Assembly (NCBI GenBank): GCA_007125435.1
Contig: SLDF01000285.1
Span: 1 to 12,618 of the forward strand
Reading direction: 5' to 3'
Source: Saprospiraceae bacterium
GTDB lineage: Bacteria > Bacteroidota > Bacteroidia > Chitinophagales > Saprospiraceae
Length of the DNA: 12,618 bases
In this document: piece after piece, positions 7,126-12,618 of the stretch
How the letters are laid out: each line of letters opens with the position of its first letter
Position numbering within the stretch: the stretch's first letter is position 1
Notes under the pieces: generated by a model
The model's database searches: none
Told to the model about the DNA's origin: nothing
The model's input: the letters and a program-made list of their open reading frames with translations, nothing else
Position numbers and translations under genes: made by a program

Positions 7126-8292
7126 CTATGAATAGCCATTGCCATTCACCACTCTTGGTATTTCTCTCGGTAGTCTTGTCAATAGTTCATAGTTCAACTG
7201 GCTGGAAAAATCAGAAAATGATGATACCGTAATGGATTGATCTTTTTGGTGGCCAATAATAACCACTTCGTCACCGGGCTCGACATTTTTAATATTTGTA
7301 ATATCTACGACCATCATGTTCATATTGACTGTACCGATAACCATTGTCCTTTCACCTCGAATCAGCACCCTACCCTGATTACTCAGAGAGCGAGCGAAGC
7401 CATGAGCATAACCAATAGGGACAGTGGCCACTACCATATCGAATGATGCCAGATAAGATGTTCCATAACCTACATAGTCTCCTTTGGATACGGTCTTGAT
7501 ACTCATAACCGTACTTTTCCAGGATATTACTCGTCTAAGGGGATCGCGCTGCCTCGTCTTATTTTTAAGATACTCGATAAGGGTCTCTTCACTAGGCCAA
7601 AATCCATATTGCAAGATACCAGTCCTGATCATATCCATTTTGGTCTTGGGATACCTTATGGCCGCAGCAGAACACGCTGTATGGATTTGTTCGTAGTCGA
7701 CTTTTGCATCATCGAGGAATCCTGTCCATTTATTGAACATTTTATATTGATTCTTAACCCTAAGATAATTGGCTATGCTTTCTGCACCGGCAAAGTGTGT
7801 ACATACGCCTTTTACTTCAAGAAATTGTCCATCGTTTTCTAGAAGCTTGATCAATTGTTGTCTATCCTTCCACTCAAAACCCGTTCTATTCATACCTGTC
7901 TCTACCTCAATATGAACTTTTGCTTTTTTGCCTATGGTTTTTGACAAATCAATAGCTTTTGACAGGCGATATACGTCAAAGACATAAAACTCAATGTTAT
8001 GTATGATGGCCCATTCGATTTCGTGTGCATCAATCATACCCATGATTATGATACGAGGCTGATTGTGCACCACTTGCTTGACCCTATAGGCCTCATAGGC
8101 ATCGAATACACCGAAAGAGTTCGCACCAAGCCTTTGCAGCAAAGGGACAAATTGCTCAATGCCATGACCATAAGCATTACCTTTAACGACATGTAATATA
8201 TCTCGGTTCTTACCGGCAATTCTTTTGAGAAATTTAAGATTCTCTCGAAGCGCTCCTGCATCAATCTCTAAGAACGAGGTTGGGTATATCAT
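7126..8292 (-). CDS. alr: Alanine racemase, stand-alone
   Basis: The 388-residue PLP enzyme should interconvert L- and D-alanine or a related amino acid. PLP lysine K37 is in HVVKGNAYGHG. R136 (ETGMNRTGF), H166 (THFAG), R223 (MIRTGILQYG) and the second catalytic base Y276 (VGYGTSY) match the Geobacillus enzyme residues R136, H166, R219 and Y265. The C-terminal beta domain has VPIGYAHGFARSLSNQGRVLIRG (291-313) and ends YELLTRLPREIPRVV. Two positions are unusual: the common VCMDQ motif reads VNMNM (322-326), changing the usual Cys and Asp to Asn, and GYADGY reads GYAHGF. It is last in a tight operon, 3 bp after the amidohydrolase stop. In many Bacteroidota alr is fused to murF; this gene is not. 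It may therefore be an accessory or catabolic racemase, possibly with broader specificity. The fold is firm; the exact substrate is inferred. Confidence 0.92.
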   Translation of the reverse strand: MIYPTSFLEIDAGALRENLKFLKRIAGKNRDILHVVKGNAYGHGIEQFVPLLQRLGANSFGVFDAYEAYRVKQVVHNQPRIIIMGMIDAHEIEWAIIHNIEFYVFDVYRLSKAIDLSKTIGKKAKVHIEVETGMNRTGFEWKDRQQLIKLLENDGQFLEVKGVCTHFAGAESIANYLRVKNQYKMFNKWTGFLDDAKVDYEQIHTACSAAAIRYPKTKMDMIRTGILQYGFWPSEETLIEYLKNKTRQRDPLRRVISWKSTVMSIKTVSKGDYVGYGTSYLASFDMVVATVPIGYAHGFARSLSNQGRVLIRGERTMVIGTVNMNMMVVDITNIKNVEPGDEVVIIGHQKDQSITVSSFSDFSSQLNYELLTRLPREIPRVVNGNGYS

Positions 8293-8295
8293 AGG

Positions 8296-9420
8296 CTATG
8301 CATACATGGTTTTATAAATACTAAAAAATATATCCACTCCCGGCTCAATGATGTCATCGGGGAAATCAAAGGCTTGATCATGGAGGGGTGGCGTATCCTC
8401 TCCGGCACCCAAACCAAACATACAGCCTTTAGATGCCACTTCGTTGATCAAACCAAAGTCCTCTCCCCAGCGAAATGGGCGATGCAAATGCACTAAGTTC
8501 ATATCAATGGCTTTAGCAGCAGCCTTAAGGACGTCTACCGCTTCTCTATCATTGTCGTTTGCATAAAATTCTTCGAACCATTTCCAGCTCAATTCCAGAT
8601 TTCGTTTATCAGCTTCTTCTTCGACGTATGATTGAAATTTTTTTTGCAATGCTTCCATGGCTTGCTGATCTATTGCCCTCAGTGTAAAATGGACTGTTCC
8701 TTTACCGGCAGATATGCCATATGCAGTTTTTCCTATTTGCGCAAAAATAGGCGTTATGACCTCCAATCCGTCCTTGTTATAAGTTTCCCGATTACAGTCT
8801 TCGGTGTAGTCGAAGATGCGGGCTATTAGGTGAGATGGGTTGCGTCCAGTCCAGGGCGTAGCAGCATGAGCAGTAGCCCCCTTAATATCAATAGAGCAAC
8901 TTATAACAGAAGCAGAGAAGATGTCATACTTCCATAGAATATCACCCTTGGGATAGCCAGGTATATTGTGCAATGCAAAAGCATAGTCCAATTGCAACGA
9001 CTGGAAAAATTCATCTTCTAAAACTTTCTTAGCTCCCTCCCCTGTTTCTTCAGCCGGTTGAAAAAGTATGAGGACTTTGCCTGCCTCTGGCGGTGAATCT
9101 TTTAATCTTTCACACAGTCCGACCATTATAGTTGTATGCCCATCGTGACCACATTTGTGCCCAACGGCTTCACGTGTAGACTTATATGGCTCATCAATAT
9201 CATCTACAATTGGCAGTCCATCGATATCTCCTCTAAATAATGTGACGACACCCTCTACACCACTATCAAAAACTACAACAAGCCCGGTCTTGGCTACTGT
9301 GATGGCATCGAGATTGAGCTCGTCATGTAGATAAGTTTTTAAATAATCATGGGTCTTGTATTCTTCGCCAGATAATTCAGGATGCTTATGAAGGTATTGT
9401 CTCAATTCTATTAATCGCAT
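8296..9420 (-). CDS. M20D family metal-dependent amidohydrolase
   Basis: The protein has 374 residues and resembles N-acyl-amino-acid, hippurate and IAA-amino acid hydrolases, which cleave an amide bond using two metal ions. Metal ligands visible are C90 and H92 in GHKCGHDGH, E124 and E125 in QPAEETGEG (E124 as likely general base), H151 in ALHNIPG and H347 in PPLHDQAFDFPDD. GDIDGLP (64-70) is the usual strand before the Cys motif. The lid or dimer domain lies about 175-285 and contains KGATAHAATPWTGRNP. There is no signal peptide, so it acts in the cytoplasm on imported substrate. It starts 1 bp after the symporter stop and ends 3 bp before alr, so the three are one operon. The acyl and amino acid parts of the substrate cannot be read from the sequence. 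Confidence 0.92.
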   Translation of the reverse strand: MRLIELRQYLHKHPELSGEEYKTHDYLKTYLHDELNLDAITVAKTGLVVVFDSGVEGVVTLFRGDIDGLPIVDDIDEPYKSTREAVGHKCGHDGHTTIMVGLCERLKDSPPEAGKVLILFQPAEETGEGAKKVLEDEFFQSLQLDYAFALHNIPGYPKGDILWKYDIFSASVISCSIDIKGATAHAATPWTGRNPSHLIARIFDYTEDCNRETYNKDGLEVITPIFAQIGKTAYGISAGKGTVHFTLRAIDQQAMEALQKKFQSYVEEEADKRNLELSWKWFEEFYANDNDREAVDVLKAAAKAIDMNLVHLHRPFRWGEDFGLINEVASKGCMFGLGAGEDTPPLHDQAFDFPDDIIEPGVDIFFSIYKTMYA

Positions 9421-9421
9421 A

Positions 9422-10867
9422 CTACTCTGTTCTCACCTTACTTTTATTCGAGGGAAACATTAAGGAGGTCGCCACAAAAATAATAAAAGCTGTCAGGATA
9501 CCAAATATGTTTGGGTCGAGACCTAGAGGTAAGTCATATGACATTGTCATCAAAATCACTGTGACCGAACCGCCAAAAACCATAGCCAGTATGGCTCCGG
9601 TTGAACTAGCATTACGCCAAAATAAACCACCGACAATTGGTATAAATAAGCCAGATACCAAAAAAGCATATGACATCAACATGATATCTAATACATTGGT
9701 AAGGAAAGATGCCAGTAATACGCCCGACGCACCAAGTAACAAGGTGACCAGTTGGCCCAGTCTCAGCTCACGGCTTAATGATATATTAGTAAATGGTTTG
9801 ATGATATCCGTGATGATATTTCCCGAGCTGGCCATCAAGCAACTATCAGCTGTCGATAATATGGCAGAAAAATAGGCTGCAAACATGATCCCCAAAAAAC
9901 CAACCGGTAAAACCTGATGAAGTAATAAAGGCAATCCCATCTCTGGATCCATATCATCACCAGGCGCAAAGCCCAGGTCAATAAATTGCCCCTCCATATA
10001 AGCCACCTTGGCAATCATGCCTAAAATAACACCCATAAAAGCCATGATAGGCCATTCGAATATGCCTGCAATAAACCATGCTTTGCGAGCCTCCCGCTCA
10101 GACCTTGAAGCGTATATCCTTTGATACAAAGTCATACCAACAAACCAAATAGGAATAATGGTGACCGCCCAGTTTACAAACTGAACGATAGATATATTGT
10201 CTAGTCGCAAATGCGCTGCCGGAAGATGCTCTTGAATAGCAGACCAACCACCAACTGCCGTATAGCCAAGAGGAATACCAATGACAATCAAGCCAAATAA
10301 TAGTATAATCCACTGAACCGTATCTGTATAAATGACTGCCTTCAAGCCGCCTAAAAAAGTGTATACAACAGCCACAAAGCCCATCACGTATAAAGCGTGG
10401 TTCAAATTGACCTCAGGAATCGCAGCAGAGGCTAGCTTTGCGCCAGCCAATAATTGTGAAGACGCAAAGCCAAAATATCCAATTGCAGAAATCACTCCGG
10501 CAATCAAAGCCACCTTAGAGTTGTATAGATGACCAAAAATCTGGGGAAATGTAGTCAGCCCCCTATAGAATGGGAGGCGGCGCACCTTAGGAATTAAAAA
10601 TACGGCACTGATCCAGGCTCCCAGTAAACCTGTAAATAACATCCATGATCCGGACAAACCTATCATGAAGCCTAAACCACCAAGTCCGATAGAAAACCCA
10701 CCGCCTACATCTGTTGCGACTACACTTAACCCTATATGCCACGACTTTATAGAGCGTCCTCCTATATAGTAATCGTCTGCGTCCTTATTCGTTCTAAAAA
10801 AATAGTATCCAAAAGACAGTAGTCCAATAAGGTAAACCGCTATAATGGCTATATCAATTATATGCAT
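9422..10867 (-). CDS. Sodium:solute symporter (SSS family)
   Basis: This 481-residue inner-membrane protein has about 13 hydrophobic segments. It imports a solute using the sodium gradient. Family marks are DDYYIGGRSIKSWHIGLSVVATDVGGG (31-57), which includes part of the sodium site on helix 1, and YTFLGGLKAVIYTDTVQWIIL (169-189), the SSS signature on helix 5. A later segment, FAAYFSAILSTADSCLMASSG, matches the conserved helix 8 region that supplies serine ligands for the second sodium. The N-terminus starts outside with HIIDIAIIAVYLIGLLSFGYY, as usual. It is the first gene of the operon and lies 1 bp before the amidohydrolase, so the carried solute is probably the amidohydrolase substrate, such as an acylated amino acid or a small peptide. 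The substrate is inferred from context only. Confidence 0.92.
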   Translation of the reverse strand: MHIIDIAIIAVYLIGLLSFGYYFFRTNKDADDYYIGGRSIKSWHIGLSVVATDVGGGFSIGLGGLGFMIGLSGSWMLFTGLLGAWISAVFLIPKVRRLPFYRGLTTFPQIFGHLYNSKVALIAGVISAIGYFGFASSQLLAGAKLASAAIPEVNLNHALYVMGFVAVVYTFLGGLKAVIYTDTVQWIILLFGLIVIGIPLGYTAVGGWSAIQEHLPAAHLRLDNISIVQFVNWAVTIIPIWFVGMTLYQRIYASRSEREARKAWFIAGIFEWPIMAFMGVILGMIAKVAYMEGQFIDLGFAPGDDMDPEMGLPLLLHQVLPVGFLGIMFAAYFSAILSTADSCLMASSGNIITDIIKPFTNISLSRELRLGQLVTLLLGASGVLLASFLTNVLDIMLMSYAFLVSGLFIPIVGGLFWRNASSTGAILAMVFGGSVTVILMTMSYDLPLGLDPNIFGILTAFIIFVATSLMFPSNKSKVRTE

Positions 10868-10912
10868 TATCTATTCAATCTTTGTAATCCCGTGTTATTA
10901 TGACAAATTATT

Positions 10913-10920
10913 TATATTTG
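10913..10920 (+). promoter_or_regulatory. -7 element for the small membrane-protein pair
   Basis: TATATTTG fits TAnnTTTG exactly. Transcription would begin near 10927, about 33 nt before the GTG start at 10960. The -33 TTG is not clear at 19-21 bp upstream. The 92-bp gap also has to hold the promoter of the symporter operon on the other strand; there I see only an imperfect ATAATTTG and a TATAAT-like string. Confidence 0.5.
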
Positions 10921-10959
10921 TCACCGGACATTATACACATTAATTTATAAAAACAGATA

Positions 10960-11187
10960 GTGAGTAAAGAAGAAAACGAGGATAATCTATCCCTACATCA
11001 TTATATTCTCAAAGCCGTAAAGGACAGTTGGCTCTATCTTAATGAATGGATGGCCTTCAATCCGGAAGACAATTTCTTCATTAAAGTTCTTAAGTTCTTC
11101 GGTAAGATTGTGGTCATCTGTCTATTTATTCTATTATCACCGGTAGTCTTACTCACATTGATCATCGCATTTATCGTAGCATTTTAA
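10960..11187 (+). CDS. Small membrane protein of unknown function
   Basis: The protein has 75 residues: a charged N-terminus (SKEENEDN), an aromatic amphipathic middle (DSWLYLNEWMAFNPEDNFFIKVLKFFGK), and one strong transmembrane segment at about 50-75 (IVVICLFILLSPVVLLTLIIAFIVAF) that runs to the C-terminus. The start must be GTG: an in-frame TAA lies four codons upstream and the next Met is at residue 31. I do not recognise the family. The stop codon overlaps the start of the next gene by one base (TAATG), so the two are probably translated together. Confidence 0.7.
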   Translation: MSKEENEDNLSLHHYILKAVKDSWLYLNEWMAFNPEDNFFIKVLKFFGKIVVICLFILLSPVVLLTLIIAFIVAF

Positions 11188-11591
11188 TGATTATGGCTAA
11201 TTCCTCCGCTTATCATAGTCCCTTGAAAGCCATAGACTTCAGTTTGCTACTGCATCCTCTTTTCATCATTTCTGTTACGCTGTTTTGTATACATCAGGTT
11301 TTGGAGAAACTACTGGGCATACACATTATATATCTGGATAATTACTTAGACCCCATGCTATGCATGCCTATCATTTTAACACTATTGACCTTACAAAAGC
11401 AATATATCTTTCAAGATCGAAAGTCGAGACTAAGTCTATTCACCATTATATGCTCGACTGCGATAGTCATAATCATATCGGAATGGCTATTCCCAATACT
11501 GTCATTCCGATTCACTGCCGACCCCTTGGATGCATTGTTTTTCATTGTCGGCGCGATACTCTTTATCATATTGATTAATCGTCATAGGTAA
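11187..11591 (+). CDS. Small multi-pass membrane protein of unknown function
   Basis: The 134 residues contain about four hydrophobic segments: LLLHPLFIISVTLFCIHQV, LDPMLCMPIILTLLTL, LFTIICSTAIVIIISEWLFPIL and LDALFFIVGAILFIILI. It ends with the basic NRHR. The pattern YLDxxLCMPIIL followed by FTADPLDALFFIVGA looks like a conserved group of small proteins in Bacteroidota. I recall such proteins sometimes labelled as a magnesium-citrate transporter, but nothing here supports transport. The start overlaps the previous stop (TAATG); a second Met at residue 3 is a possible alternative start. Confidence 0.75.
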   Translation: MIMANSSAYHSPLKAIDFSLLLHPLFIISVTLFCIHQVLEKLLGIHIIYLDNYLDPMLCMPIILTLLTLQKQYIFQDRKSRLSLFTIICSTAIVIIISEWLFPILSFRFTADPLDALFFIVGAILFIILINRHR

Positions 11592-11773
11592 ACCCGTCAT
11601 TGTTTGTTTGTTTTCCTTTAGGAATGACCAGTTTCCTACATCTGTATGTCCATATGATGTTATTGTTGAATTTCGGAGCTACCAGATCGCTCCTTACTTG
11701 CCGCAGTCAGCAATAGCATGAAGGAGTTTTTCGGACCAACTCGTATGCCCTCTTGATCTACTACTCATCGGAG

Positions 11774-12069
11774 ATAATAAGTGACCCGAAACTAAATCAG
11801 ATTTTACACCAAAGTGATTATCTCAATCGGGTGAATTTCAATTTTTCGCTTTGGGCATCACCCTCCTCCTGTCGTCGTCGGGTCGCTATGCTTCACAGCT
11901 CCCTGAACGGTCGGCCCGGATTCCACATTCGTTCCATCCGGTCTGGCTCCCTTGGGGTCGCCACTGTTGCGCAGCGCTGATGCATGACCAGAAAAAACGA
12001 CATTTTGAAATACACCCGTCTAATAGAGACAACAATGCCTCAATCTCGAAATTACGGGTCACTTATTAT
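11774..12069. repeat. 15-bp inverted repeat enclosing repeat copy 4
   Basis: ATAATAAGTGACCCG at 11774-11788 has its perfect reverse complement, CGGGTCACTTATTAT, at 12055-12069. The 266-bp interior contains repeat copy 4. Clear target-site duplications were not seen. The other repeat copies do not have these arms, so the arms may mark an older insertion or a chance symmetry of this locus. Confidence 0.6.
11848..12017 (+). repeat. Dispersed intergenic repeat, copy 4 (longest)
   Basis: It begins GCTTTGGGCATCACCCTC and passes TCCTGTCGTCGTCGGGTCGCT, GCTCCCTGAACGGTCGGCC, GGTCTGGCTCC, GTCGCCAC and CGCTGATGCATG. It ends GACATTTTGAAATACACCC. It has both the central block of copy 3 and the distal tail of copy 2, so it is the best template for the full family. 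Non-coding. Confidence 0.8.
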
Positions 12070-12127
12070 TTCTGGGGAGTAGGTCTTAAATTATACAGTT
12101 AAGAAAATAGATTTACAAACAGTATAA

Positions 12128-12210
12128 ATCTATACTAGCTGCGTTTGCTTTGGACTTTTGGCTGTTCTTCTCTTTGTCATACTTTTTTTGCTTGTCCAAA
12201 AAAAGTACCA
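12128..12210 (-). repeat. Left part of an interrupted inverted-repeat sequence
   Basis: Read on the minus strand, this is the lysine-rich-looking string TTGGACAAGC...AAGTATGACAAAGAG...CCAAAAGTCC. I recall similar strings recurring between genes in many Bacteroidota genomes, but this is from memory. It stops at CCA (12208-12210) and appears to resume at 12377-12390 after the palindromic element. Joined, the two give TGTCC-A7-GTACC-A6-GGACA, a restored inverted repeat. Confidence 0.45.
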
Positions 12211-12376
12211 AGAGTGTATTAATCATGTGTAGAGATGAGCGAAAGTGCTTGCTTGGGTGATATGACAAAGCTCTTTTTATGATGAGTGTAGCCCAGCTAC
12301 ATGATTCTAAAAAAGCTGCAGTCATATCATCCAATGAAGTGCTTGCAGCCATTGATACACGTGATTAATACACTCT
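12211..12376. mobile_element. 166-bp palindromic, MITE-like element
   Basis: AGAGTGTATTAATCA (12211-12225) is the perfect reverse complement of the other end (12362-12376). Pairing continues through six more bases with one G-U. It returns in a second 14-bp block, TTGGGTGATATGAC (12253-12266) with 12321-12334, and closes at GTAGC-CCA-GCTAC (12288-12300). The whole element can therefore fold into one long imperfect hairpin on either strand. CCA lies directly against both ends (12208-12210 and 12377-12379), as a 3-bp target duplication would. It encodes no transposase, so it would depend on one supplied elsewhere. A structured RNA gene is the main alternative. Which transposase family could move it is unknown. 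Confidence 0.6.
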
Positions 12377-12618
12377 CCAAAAAAGGACACCCTCACAAAG
12401 GTGCTTTTGCTTGCCCACGTATGCTCACATTCGTTCGCATAGCTTCAGCTCTCTCCGCCCTGCTTCTGAAAATTTGACCTCCTGCCATTACCTATAGTTC
12501 TCGGTTTTGTTTTACAAATAAGGTTTTTGATAAAGAATTAGTCTAAGAGGCCAAATTAAAGCCGCGACGGGCTCCGTTCGCCGCGCACGGGTTGTGAGGG
12601 AAAGAAGATGAGGATAAA
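12377..12618. other. Right flank with GC-rich hairpin strings
   Basis: After the palindromic element, CCAAAAAAGGACACCCTC probably continues the interrupted sequence. A hairpin TATGC/GCATA (12420-12424 with 12437-12441) contains ACATTCGTTC, which also occurs inside repeat copy 4. Near the edge lies a very GC-rich string with the hairpin ACGG-GCT-CCGT (12567-12577) and CGCCGCGCACGGG. These look like further intergenic repeat fragments, but only one copy of each is visible here. Confidence 0.4.

Larger units (their letters stand above)
11592..12618. other. Gene-free, repeat-rich right end
   Basis: I see no convincing gene in these 1,027 bp. The stretch holds a fourth copy of the dispersed repeat, a 15-bp inverted repeat around it, a 166-bp palindromic element, and GC-rich strings near the right edge. 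Open frames in this stretch run straight through repeat sequence and lack recognisable domains or start signals. A weak hairpin, GGAGC/GCTCC (11675-11679 with 11689-11693), has no T-run, so no terminator is called for the preceding gene pair. Confidence 0.6.

Noticed and set aside
9507..9875. Plus-strand open frame of 122 codons
   Set aside because: It is antisense to the symporter gene, whose membrane-segment pattern and family signatures are clear.
11753..12102. Two overlapping plus-strand open frames of 75 and 83 codons
   Set aside because: Both read across repeat copy 4, rich in Arg, Ser and Pro from GC-rich repeat DNA, with no start signals or conserved motifs. The other repeat copies do not keep these frames open.
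12113..12352. Minus-strand open frame of 79 codons (MAASTSLDDM...)
   Set aside because: It starts inside the palindromic element and runs through the interrupted inverted repeat. The composition follows the repeats, there is no recognisable domain, and the lysine-rich tail reflects A-runs.

Overview
The window looks like chromosomal DNA of a member of the Bacteroidota, possibly a Saprospiria-type marine bacterium (the class is a guess). Three things point to the phylum. Two secreted proteins end in type IX secretion (T9SS) sorting domains. Promoter motifs fit the Bacteroidota consensus TTG-N19-TAnnTTTG. Genes start without clear Shine-Dalgarno sequences in an AT-rich background.

Layout from left to right. 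Positions 1-244 are non-coding and hold a short copy of a dispersed repeat. Positions 245-2439 carry two minus-strand genes 23 bp apart: a T9SS-exported protein with YD-like strands, then a DUF697/EcsC-like protein with a SHOCT tail. An intergenic region of about 470 bp holds the promoter of that pair and a second repeat copy. Positions 2909-5284 encode a 791-residue secreted protein with five fasciclin (FAS1) domains and a T9SS domain, closed by a strong two-way terminator. Next come a class I methyltransferase (minus) and, divergently only 37 bp away, a YggS/PLPHP-type PLP homeostasis protein. A third repeat copy separates this from a tight minus-strand operon at 7126-10867: sodium:solute symporter, M20D amidohydrolase, alanine racemase. 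Divergent from that operon are two overlapping genes for small membrane proteins (10960-11591).

The last 1 kb (11592-12618) has no convincing gene and is rich in repeats. It holds the fourth repeat copy, enclosed by a 15-bp inverted repeat, and a 166-bp near-perfect palindrome at 12211-12376. The palindrome has intact 15-bp termini and CCA on both sides. I read it as a MITE-like insertion that split an older inverted-repeat sequence.

How the genes fit together. The symporter-amidohydrolase-racemase operon reads as import of an acylated amino acid or peptide-like compound, removal of the acyl group, and racemisation of the released amino acid. The FAS1 protein and the neighbouring T9SS protein are probably surface or secreted proteins; the FAS1 protein is probably adhesive. 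The most unusual content is non-coding: a family of GC-rich, structured intergenic repeats (four copies in 12.6 kb) and the nested palindromic element. No tRNA, rRNA or CRISPR array was seen.
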